From assembly GCF_025766255.1 (NCBI RefSeq), contig NW_026516878.1:1-43186 (forward strand): a stretch of DNA of 43,186 nucleotides, in the 5' to 3' direction. How positions within the stretch are numbered: the first letter of the stretch is position 1; each line of letters begins with the position of its first letter. The position numbers and the translations under genes are program-made. Source of the DNA: Zychaea mexicana (lineage: Eukaryota; Mucoromycota; Mucoromycetes; Mucorales; Lichtheimiaceae). This document shows positions 35,063 to 43,186 of this stretch, in pieces. Under the pieces are notes generated by a model. That model searched no databases and had not been told where the DNA came from. It saw nothing but the letters and a program-made list of their open reading frames with translations.

Positions 35063-35480
35063 AAGCCGTCATTACATTCCTTTTCTCCATTCATTCTGTC
35101 TATAATCCCTCTTCTGCCTCCATTATTTGTCTCCGTTCTTTATATACTGTATCCATCTCTTCGTCGTTGTCTTTCTTGGTCTTTATGCTCAATTTTTTTC
35201 GTCACTATGCTCTATGCTTTCATTTTTCCTGACTTGTTCACTATGCCTTCTTCTATTATTTATGTATCTCTTTGCCCGCTTCCCTTTATACTTTCTTATT
35301 CTTCAAGCCCGTAACCTTTTATGCTAGTACTTCCCCATGCATTGAATATATGTCTCTATGAATATATACTTTATAAAAGAAAAAACGATTGATTGATTTT
35401 GGAAGTGTAGTGAAAAGTAATCAAGAAAATCTACAAACAGAGATATAAAAAAGGGAAAAGGGGTAGTATCGGTTTTGAAT
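35063..35480. other. Gap between two transposase remnants
   Basis: Pyrimidine-rich then AT-rich sequence of about 420 bp. No gene is seen and no clear terminal inverted repeat of the neighbouring transposase was found by eye. Confidence 0.4.
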
Positions 35481-37127
35481 TTAGAGGTTGTCCTCACGAG
35501 CAAGGCAGCGGTCAAAGTATTCGATCGAGTGGTCAATATAGCCAACGTAATCGCGTGGTGTAACTTTACTAATTGCCATCGCCAATCGATCATCTATATC
35601 CTTCATCTGGTCTGTGTTGGTATACTCAGACTGGCTGTCCCCTGTATTCTGATGCTGTAGCTGGTGCTGGATGTTAACGCGTCTGAAGCCGAACTTGACC
35701 TTTGAGAAAAATTCCTCGATGGATTTAGAAAAGGAGAATAACGTGGTAACAGGACAAGGCGATATCCACAGTCAGCCACCTTGTTGCGGATATATTCTGC
35801 CGTATGGATTGCTGCATTGTCACATATAATATTCCAACCCTTGCCTTGAAGGTTTCTTTTATCGAGCTCGTCCATTACCATGGTCAGAAAAGCATAAAAG
35901 TCCTGGGTTTTTGTTCCGCCTCCTTTTCCTCCTTTGTTGATCTTTGTACATATCTTGACAGCGCCAGTGTAGCTAATGGCTGCAAGCATAGAGCGCGATC
36001 GGGCATACATCTGTGGAACGATAACATGTGCTATTTCCCCTGCAGGTGCCCATGCATAGTTTCGTCGCATATTTGCCATGAAAGATGCCTCATCAACAAA
36101 AACACTGTTGAGCCTATAGTCGACGATGCCGGTTTGGATATTATCAAGAGCAAATACGACACGTCTATCCTTTGTTTCTTCATCTGTGCGGCGTTCTGGA
36201 TAGATATGCGCTCGTTTGATCATGATACGGAGCTTGTTTACGAGATGACGGTAAATTGTTGAGACAGCTAATAGCAGCCCAAATTTCTTGAAGTACAATT
36301 CCTGTAGCTGCTCCAGAGTTGCAGTGTTGATTGTTTCGACGGTCTTTACAAGGAACTTGCTTCCAGCTTCTGTGATCTTTGATGGTCGTGTCTTTTTGTG
36401 TTTGACAGGCTTGGCGTTACCATCTCGTGCTTGGAATCGAGAATCATGATCTCTGATGGTGCTCGCTGATAGTCCTAACATCTCGGATGCCTTCTTGGTC
36501 GCTCCACACAACTTCAAGAAAAGAGCCCGGTATTTTATATCTAACGAGTGCGGCACATTTTTGCCACATGCAACTTTGGGTGCATTAGCTTGTTTGCGGC
36601 TACGTCTGGCAAACTGTAAAGAACTGATATCATCTTCATCAGCATCCGTTAGAGTGACTGTCGCGTCGATCGAACGCAATTGATGCTCATCATCATCAAC
36701 TTCATGGCCGTCATCAGAATTGCTACTGCTGTCCTCGTCAGTATCACTGTTAATGCCATCATTCTCCTGCCCAAGCCGTGTAGGGTCGCTAGGAAAGCTG
36801 TCAATTTCGTAACTGCCCAGCTCCTCAGAACGGACAAAGGTTACCTCTTCCTCCATTTCGATATCCTCGTTTGGAATCAAGGTCGTGCTAACTGTAGCAA
36901 GGTAACGAATGAATCAGAGAGATTGTTAGCCATGTACCTCCATTAAAAAAATGAGGTATACCAGGAGTTTCGGTGCTACTATTCAACTGCATCTGCGTCA
37001 TAGCTTTTTGAATCAGCCGAAGTGACCGTCTAGTGCTCACTACTGGCTGTGGTTGTCGAGAGCGCTTTGTTATTGCTCTTGCGGTGAGAGGGACGTTGAT
37101 TATTTTTTTATGTTGGCGTGATTTCAT
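35481..37127 (-). pseudogene. IS630/Tc1-like DDE transposase, frameshifted at the catalytic Glu
   Basis: A likely cut-and-paste transposase. Exon 1 (37127-36938) starts KSRQHKKIINV and is basic. A 46-nt candidate intron (36937-36892) joins it to the main frame (from 36891). The latter has an acidic stretch, a helix-turn-helix region (HSLDIKYRALFLKLCGATKK, then ASEMLGLSASTIRDHD), a second DNA-binding part (LEQLQELYFKKFGLLLAVST), the first catalytic Asp (SVFVDEASFM) and the second (NIICDNAAIHTAEYI). The block LLPRYSPFLNP is then followed by a loss of one base near 35720. As a result the frame reads to 35603 without the Glu. In the neighbouring frame the expected IEEF follows at once and stays open for about 80 codons to TAA 35481-35483. 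A single indel therefore separates it from an intact enzyme, which points to recent inactivation or a programmed shift. Confidence 0.8.
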
Positions 37128-37555
37128 GATATAGAATACAAATTTTTTTTAGAAGAGGGGAAAAAAGAGGTGCTTAATGTTTATTGAAGTATCTTTGTAT
37201 CCATAAAGTGTTGTTTGTAACACAAACCATCTCAATGTAAAAAAGTAAAAACACGGAATTGTAAACAAATAAGCTCTTCGTAAGTTCTTTAGAACTATTA
37301 ACTTTACTCTATAATGATGTGGTATATACAAGCATTCTCATAGTTGACATCTTTTGCAACATATGCAGGTTTCTTCTTTATTTTTTCGTAGTAGCATTAA
37401 TCATTATGGGAGACTTTATGGTGTTATGCTCATCAACTATGGCAAAGATATAATTGGATTGACACAAACGTCTCTTTTCATATTTATAGTTGTACCTGGT
37501 TTACTAAGGTGCTTTTTGCTAGTTGTCACTAAGCTTAGACGCTTCATTTTCGCGG
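37128..37555. other. Flank of the transposase gene
   Basis: AT-rich, about 430 bp, no gene supported. It should include the transposase promoter and perhaps the element end, but I could not identify a terminal repeat. Confidence 0.4.
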
Positions 37556-37750
37556 TTAGGATGCTGATTTCATACTCATCAGGGCCCATTTTTGCTGCAA
37601 GAGCTTGACATCATCCGTAAACGAACGTAGACCAGCAAGCGATTCTTTAAGCTCTTTCGGCGAGGGCTCCTGTACTTTTTTTGACGCGCTTTTCCTGGAA
37701 GCTGAAGTTTTTTTGACTTTGTCGGTCTTGTTTCGGTTTATTCTTCCCAT
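37556..37750 (-). CDS. Hypothetical Lys/Ser-rich small ORF, 64 aa
   Basis: Starts GRINRNKTDKVKKTSASRKS and continues with a helical acidic/basic stretch (SPKELKESLAGLRSFTDDVK, then LLQQKWALMSMKSAS). A TATA-like AAATATATT lies about 45 bp upstream on the minus strand. The highly basic start recalls DNA-binding N-termini of mobile-element proteins, so it may be a first exon of an element gene. No homology recognised. Confidence 0.35.
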   Translation of the reverse strand: MGRINRNKTDKVKKTSASRKSASKKVQEPSPKELKESLAGLRSFTDDVKLLQQKWALMSMKSAS

Positions 37751-37914
37751 AGGATGTGCAAACGGTGAAAAAAAGCCCGTTCAATATATTTAAAAAGCTT
37801 TAAGTACCAGAAAAGGGTACCGACAGATACTTGTAATACATAGGCACTCGGATGAACACCAACACATCCGATTCTGGCGTCAAACGGCGTGAACTTATCA
37901 TCACTTAACTCAGT

Positions 37915-38390
37915 TGCGAAATACTTGCTTTCCAGTTACGAATGCGAGATGCCGAATGCGAACAATGCTATTTCTCCTGTACGAAATTTGATTTTCTTCA
38001 GTGCGAATAATTAGTTAGCACCATAGCGAACTACTGCTTGCCCCATGCGAAAAATAGGCACTTCCATAAACGAACATTCGTACACCCGAGAACGAAAATA
38101 TAGTTGCTCAGTAACGAACATCTTCTTGCCCACTACGAAAAAAAAATATTCCCACTTGCGAAGTTCGGACAACCCAGATACGAACAAGCTGTTGCCCAGA
38201 TACGAAAAATAGCCAGCCCGTAAACGGAACCGATTCCGCGCCCGTTTACGAAAGCTGTTGTCCCACAAACTAAAAGCTTGTCCCACAAACCAAAAACCAC
38301 CCACCCCCATACGAAAAATCTGCCACCCATATACCAAAAAATGCTCCTCCTGCATACCAAAAATATCCTCCAAAGTACGAAGAAATAGAA
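37915..38390 (-). repeat. Degenerate array B, about 23 units, period about 21 bp
   Basis: On the minus strand the unit approximates TTTTCGTAnnTGGGCAAnnn; on the plus strand it is seen as CCCA..TACGAAAA. I count about 23 occurrences of the YRCGAA/ACCAAA core between 37915 and 38390, spaced about 18-25 bp. The core drifts from TGCGAAC near 37960, through ATACGAAAA in the middle, to ATACCAAAA near 38340-38370. No two units are identical, and the bases between cores are unrelated. A minus-strand frame (38466-38011) stays open through most of it and shows a repeating F-R-x-G peptide pattern, which I take as a by-product of the period. Strand is arbitrary. Confidence 0.8.
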
Positions 38391-39457
38391 GGCCGACAGC
38401 GGTATCGAATGCAAAATCCTGTAAAGTCTTTTTGTCCCAGGGAAATATTAGCGTAGTATACCTCAAATTGCTACATACTCTTTCTTTTGAGCAGTGTCAC
38501 TATTAAATTGAGCGCAGTGACTTCATATTGATTTAGCCTCTCAACTTTTGATGCGACACCATAACCCTTCGTCGGGTACCTTTATCCTCCTTACTGGGAG
38601 GATAACACTCTCATTAATTTAACTTGAATGCTACAGCGCACAAAATAGCACGATCATTTTCTATACAACAAACGCGTCAATGTTTTCCCGTATTTGTGTG
38701 CAGCGGAAGCAATTGCAGGAAATTCATGCATCGGGAACTTGCCTTCCCACGAGTCCTGTACAAACTCTTTACTCCTTCCCGTTCATTCTTTATCCATTCA
38801 TGACACATTAGCAATAGGTTATCAAAAGAAAGGGCAGGTCTTTAGCTTTAACATGATACTAATATCATGTACAGTTACGACGATAATTGCGGCGGAATAT
38901 TGCTTTGGAAATTGCCTAGTCTTAAAAAGACGATGCCAGGTTTCCCTTCCACCGTGTCTAAAACTTGTTTCTCCAACAATCGAATCTGAAACATGCAGTT
39001 GCGACAGTGCCCTCTTCTTCCTTCCTTTTCAAATAAACTGACTATGTTCGTCATTCAGCAAAGAAAGATTCATGTAGAGCAGAGCCGTGGCTATAGAATG
39101 ATGCCAATATTGATACAATCCTCGAATTATAAACGACGACACTATAGCTAATAATGTAGAATGGTCAATGAAAAACGATCGTTTCTCTGCCGCACTGTTG
39201 ACTGAAACATGCATTGTGCTCTTTCTTAATGTTGACCTCATCGCCTATGCGCTCGTTTGGCTATTGGACAACAGACAAATCACGCAATTGCCAAAGAATC
39301 TAATCGATTGTTCCAATTATTCACAACGAATCTTATATAAAAAGGTACGCGTACCCACCCATCCATAGTTCTTTGGCCTCTTATCTTCCGCTTCTTTCTC
39401 CTTCTCCTTCTCCTCCTCCTCCTCGTCACCAACTGTACGTATAACTCTTGGGAAACG
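38391..39457. other. Intergenic region within the island
   Basis: About 1.07 kb. No gene supported. A (CTT/CTC)n tract at 39377-39426 precedes the right inverted repeat. Short frames on both strands at 38694-39041, 39029-39241 and 39168-39368 look like chance. Confidence 0.45.
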
Positions 39458-39670
39458 GGATCCATCGCATGGCCGTGCGTGTGGTAGTGTGCATGTCTGT
39501 CAAGAAGTATCACGACGACTCACGATCAAATCTCTTGCTTTCTTTCATTTCTATAGCCGTCTCCTCCTCGGCCTCGCCCGGTTACTGCTTTAATGGAGGA
39601 GAGAAGCAAGAGTGTACATGGTGTGTGTCAAAGATGATGATGACTGTGCTATTGATTACTCACGATCGAG
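39458..39670 (-). repeat. 213-bp inverted repeat, right copy
   Basis: Reverse complement of 34504-34716, running from GGATCC to CTCACGATCGAG on the plus strand. The 10-mer ACTCACGATC occurs at 39518-39527 and 39658-39667, 140 bp apart. Just outside it, 35 bp on, is the splice acceptor of the kinase fragment. Confidence 0.9.
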
Positions 39671-39705
39671 CCTTAACCAAAAATTCCCTTCCACAAAATA
39701 ATTAG

Positions 39706-39949
39706 GAGGTCACCCGCGAACACATGGAGAGAATCGACAACAAGATTTTCAACGGCCGCTCCGTTAATACTGAAGTAAAGAGACTCATCGCCTCAGCCTC
39801 CTCCAACGCGAACCTGAGTCAAATGTTTGTCGGTAAAGTATAGATACACGTCTCCCATCTGTTTCTGATCTATTGACCTTATGATGACTAACATTGTTTA
39901 CCGTCTGTATATGTTATATACATAAATAGGTTGGGCACCATACATTTAA
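39706..39949 (+). pseudogene. FATC-domain 3' end of an ATR/Mec1-like PI3-kinase-related kinase
   Basis: FATC is the last ~33 residues of PIKK kinases. The piece begins after a TTAG acceptor (EVTREHMERIDNKIFNGRSV) and reads NTEVKRLIASASSNANLSQM then FVG. It is interrupted by an intron (39833-39929, GTAAAG...ATAG) and ends WAPYI with TAA at 39947-39949. The ending QMFVGWAPYI is closest to the ATR/Mec1/Rad3 branch (QMYxGWxPY) rather than TOR (HYIGWCPFW). Splice sites and frame are intact, but the kinase and all upstream exons are missing because the inverted repeat starts 35 bp upstream. It is therefore a gene fragment. Confidence 0.7.
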
Positions 39950-40349
39950 AATCCAATAAAGTAAAATTGCAAATATAATATGTTCCTAGCATATACATGT
40001 ATACGTTTAAAAGTTTTGGTTTTTATTTAACGTCTCTTTGAACACTGCGTCTGGGGGGGACATTTTGCTCGAGACAGGACTGAGGGGGTATGACGGGGTA
40101 AAAACCCTGTGTGTGGCACAGGGAAAAGGTTGTGAGTGAGAAGACTGAGTATCTGCTTTAGTTTAGCTGGATGAGAAGATATAGGTGTGGGAGATGTATA
40201 GTTGAAGACGTGCGAGGGATAACGTTATATGAATGGGGCTCTCTTTTTGTTTCTTTTTGTTTTTTTTTCTTTTTTTGTCTGTCTCTTTTTCAGAAGTAAA
40301 CATACTAGGGCGAATATACTAAGAGGTAAAGTAGAAATAAGATGTTGAC
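39950..40349 (-). other. Probable 3' untranslated tail of the LINE element
   Basis: Between the kinase fragment and the reverse transcriptase stop codon. On the minus strand it is C/T-rich with poly-A/AAAC-like runs near 40245-40275 and again near 40010-40030, where the element end probably lies. No gene seen. Confidence 0.4.
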
Positions 40350-40352
40350 CTA

Positions 40353-40387
40353 CATTGCTTGCGGAGGAGGTGGAGTGAGCCAATTTA
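40353..40387 (+). repeat. Short inverted repeat within the LINE, distal copy
   Basis: CATTGCTTGCGGAGGAGG followed by TGGAGTGAGCCAATTT. It matches, in inverted orientation, 41701-41731, allowing one 3-base and one 1-base gap and one mismatch. This copy encodes the final codons (WLTPPPPQAM) of the second frame on the opposite strand. Confidence 0.6.
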
Positions 40388-41700
40388 TCAATGCTTGTCC
40401 AGGAGTTGGATCTTCGTATTGTTGTTGGTTGCTATCTGGATGTTGGTGTGCGTCAAGTTCCGCTAGAATTTGGCAGAGTGTTGGCCAAATTTTGGTGAGA
40501 GCCTGTATGCGGTTGGACGATCGTGGTTTTGATTTCGGTAATTCGTTGAAGATCCAGCTGATGGGATCCTGGTGTAGTTGTGCAGATACATTTAGCCGCT
40601 GATGCATGCGCAAACAGTATATGGCATGTTGTTTGGTGTAATCTGGCGCGTGACAGCTTTTGCAGGCTTTCCTACGTCCACCTGGCAGCCATCCAATCCG
40701 CCATCGTATACAGCGACTTCTTTCCTTGCGAGTCATGGGTAGCCACATAACCGAATCGATGCCAAGTGTTGGACGACAACATTTGAGGAGTTTGGTGCGC
40801 GTTGGCGACAAACGGAGTGTATCAAGATTGTTTCTGAGGTATTGTCGGATGAGTTGTTTCAGGGCCGTACGGGAGAGATCCGGGAAAGATTCAGTGCATA
40901 GAGGGATGATTGGTGATTTTCGCTTTAATTTGCTCCAGTAGCTACTCGCTTGTGCCTCCAGTGCTGGTAGGAGTGTTGGAAGAAGTGCGTCCTCTGGTAG
41001 ATAGGTTGCCCGATGTATGAATTTTGCTTGGAGGATTGCTATGCGTTCTGTCATACTGGGTAAGTTGGCGAGGTGACGCATGATCTTCGTTTCTGAGTTG
41101 GGGTGTGCGCCATATATCAGACGGAGGCATGTATTCTGGCCCTTTTCTAGGGTATCTTGTTGTTTTTTTGTGAGAGGGGTGATTGCTAGACCGTATTCCA
41201 GTTTCGGTCGTATAAATTGAGCGTACAGTCGGCTGGCCAACAGACGCGATAGGCCAGACGGTTTGAGGCCTATGTTGTTGAGGATTCGCATACTGGTGAT
41301 TCCTGATGCGGTATTGTGTTCGATAAGCTGTTGTCCATCAAGAGAACCGCGGTTGTTGATTGGGACTCCGAGATATTTAAAAGAGGTTTCATTCGGGATT
41401 GGTGTATCATATAGTTGAAATGTGGTAGTTGAGTGTGTTGTTGGTTGTACAATCACACATTTTGTCGGGCTCCAACGGTATCCTGAATCGAGACTGTGTT
41501 GCTCACAAAGGTTCAGTAGGTGTTGCATGTTGTCGTCTGAGCTGATAAGTACTACGTCGTCAGCATATAGTAAACATGGTAGATTTGGTAATGAGCTGTT
41601 GAGCTGCTGGGTTGAAGGGCGTCCTCGGCGTCTTGGTGCTGGTGGTGGTGTCTGGAAATCATCGTCATCTTGGTGGTTTATTGATGGTGTAGGTGGTGTC

Positions 41701-41731
41701 AATTGGCTCACTCCTCCGCCGCTAAGCAATG
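41701..41731 (-). repeat. Short inverted repeat within the LINE, proximal copy
   Basis: On the minus strand CATTGCTTAGCGGCGG then AGGAGTGAGCCAATT. It lies exactly at the frameshift between the two reverse transcriptase frames; the TGA that ends frame 1 is inside it. Confidence 0.6.
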
Positions 41732-43186
41732 CTGTAGGCTATTGATGTATAAGGAATATAGGAAAGGTGATAAAATGGATCCTTGTAGGACCCCAGTAGT
41801 AGGTGAGAAACGGGGTGACGCAGCATTGGAGATCACAACTTCGATAAGCACATCGTTGAATAGATTTTGTATCAATAAAAGGAGGGGTCGGGGGACATTG
41901 TCTTTCAATAGTTCCCAGATAATCGTGCGATCAACGGTATCATATGCCGATTTGATATCAAGGAAGGCTAATGTAGGTGTTACGCCAGTGGTAGCTTTAT
42001 GGATTCGACAAAGTTCTTGGAGGCAGAATGCTTGGTCGAGTGCACCGCGTGCTTGTCTGAATCCTCCTTGGGCTATATCCAGGGGTGGGCTATATTGCTG
42101 TAGAGGCTCTTGGAGGCAATATTCCAGGATTTTCCTTAGTACAGATGTAAGACTTATTGGGCGGAAATTCGCCGGGTCATCGGGTGTGCCCTTCTTGTAA
42201 ATGGGTAGTACTTGTGCTACACGCCATGCCTCCGGGGTATACGATCCCATCCAACATAATTGGAAGAGATGACATAAGAAAGGTGCAAGTGTCGCGGCGA
42301 TAGGCTTTAGCATTTCACTTCGTACATGGTCGATTCCTGGGGCTTTCCTAGACGGTAGTCGTTCAATAGCAAGGGCGACGACGGCAGGCGTGATAGGACA
42401 ATCGACTGTTGTCGGTGTTGATGTTGTATGGTTGTTAGATGTTGACCTTGTGTGATCATTTATGATTAGGTGACCGTCATAAACTGATGTAAGGTGTTGG
42501 GCCATAAGATTAGCTGCCTGTTGTGGTCCGTCTTGATGACTGAATGTCGGTTGTACTGTGCGGCGATGCCGGATTTTTTTGATTATTGCAGTTCTTTTGC
42601 TGTACTCCTCGGTCTCTAGTCGAGAGCAGAAAGTGCGCCATGTTTGCCTGCTTCGCTTTGTCATAGCTCTGCGTGCTCTTGCATCTGCCTGTTGGTGTTT
42701 GAGCCACCATGTCAGTTTATTCATACCATATGCACGTCTCCACTTCCGGTAACACAGTTCTCGGTACTCGACGAGGCGCTGAAGTTCTACAGTCCAGAAT
42801 TCAGTGCTCGCTTGTCGTCCTCCAGTTGTTGCACCTAAGGTCGTATCTAAGGTCTCGTATAGTGTGTCATAAAATCGATCCGAGATGTCGTCGATGATAG
42901 TTGGCAGTTCTATACGTTGCGAGGTTTGGTGGGTGGCGCGTTTAATGCAGTTTTGCAGGTCGTTGTTGAGTGGTTGTAGCTGTTGTGCAAATGTTCTGGT
43001 GTAAGTTCGTCGAAAATCAGCGTCTGCAAGTTTACTGAGTCGCCATAATCTTCGATGATTCGCAGTTTGTTGAGTTGAATCCCTTGTGGTGAGGCGGTCA
43101 GTCTCATAGCTGAACTGAATCATTTTGTGGTACGAGTCTAATGATAGATCGTCGAAGATAGTCATTTTGTGGATTTGTGCAATTTT

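Larger units (their letters stand above)
40350..43186 (-). mobile_element. Non-LTR retrotransposon (LINE), reverse transcriptase part, frameshifted and cut by the window edge
   Basis: Frame 1 stays open from the window end (43186) to TGA at about 41708 and includes the start of the reverse transcriptase: VAQVLPIYKKGTPDDPANFR, SLTSVLRKILEYCL, the box with the first Asp (LAFLDIKSAYDTVDRTI), and TTGVLQGSILSPFLYSLYIN. Reading then shifts by one base near 41715-41730 to a second frame (41729-40350) that carries the catalytic YADD box (CLLYADDVVLIS), the thumb region and a C-terminal CCHC zinc knuckle (KACKSCHAPDYTKQHAIYCL). The linker between palm boxes is unusually long and Pro/Gly/Asp-rich. The upstream endonuclease should lie beyond the window. 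With the frameshift it is probably inactive, though some LINEs use translational recoding. Confidence 0.88.

Noticed and set aside
35804..36262. 152-aa plus-strand ORF
   Set aside because: Antisense shadow of the transposase.
37915..38390. CRISPR-like array
   Set aside because: Repeats are degenerate, spacers are only a few bases long, there are no cas genes and the context is eukaryotic.
38011..38466. 151-aa minus-strand ORF with F-x-x-G repeats as a gene
   Set aside because: It coincides with array B, and the peptide repeat follows from the DNA period being near a multiple of three; no start context or splice signals.

Overview
The window looks like nuclear chromosome from a filamentous fungus, most likely an early-diverging one of the Mucoromycota type. 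Genes are densely packed and cut by many short introns (about 50-120 nt), mostly GT-AG with TACTAAT-like branch points. 5' leaders are pyrimidine-rich, several promoters carry TATA boxes, and the proteins are fungal housekeeping families. The organism assignment is inference from gene style; no taxonomic marker gene is present.

Layout. From 0 to 30 kb lies mostly intact gene space: an unrecognised 263-aa gene (230-1131, +); an NPC1/Ncr1 sterol transporter (4359-8524, +, 5 exons); a decayed 3' end of an adenylate-forming (NRPS-like/Lys2-like) reductase (8725-9155, +); the pre-mRNA splicing factor Prp38/PRPF38A (9510-10718, +, 5 exons, two of its introns GC-AG); ribosomal protein eL13 (11105-11950, -); the HIR histone-chaperone subunit Hir3/CABIN1 (14471-21355, +, 23 modelled exons, 1734 aa); an F-box/leucine-rich-repeat protein (21584-23541, +); a small TATA-driven gene (26162-26405, -); and a low-complexity/coiled-coil protein of 589 aa (28190-30049, -). 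Exon lengths of all these spliced models sum to multiples of three, which supports them.

From 30 to 43 kb the character changes to a gene graveyard with mobile DNA. It holds a glutamine-rich 3' exon with four Gln-to-stop changes (32371-32691), a 5'-truncated and frameshifted Mei2-type RRM gene (33744-34407, -), and a 5.2-kb island bounded by 213-bp inverted repeats that differ at only two positions (34504-34716 and 39458-39670). The island carries two IS630/Tc1-like DDE transposase remnants and a strange array of about 23 units of a roughly 21-bp degenerate motif. Directly outside its right border is the last piece (FATC domain) of an ATR/Mec1-type kinase gene. The window ends inside a non-LTR retrotransposon reverse transcriptase (40350-43186, -, frameshifted).

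The most unusual signals are (i) two separate arrays (3424-3565 and 37915-38390) that share one design, a fixed CG-containing core alternating with variable spacer at about 21-23-bp period, yet have different cores; (ii) the near-identical inverted repeats, each abutting the broken 3' end of a different conserved gene; (iii) the Gln-to-stop exon, whose four internal stops are all TAA/TAG and whose final stop is TGA; and (iv) paired GC-AG introns inside a gene that itself encodes a splicing factor. No operon logic applies. The housekeeping genes act in separate pathways: sterol trafficking, splicing, translation and histone deposition.
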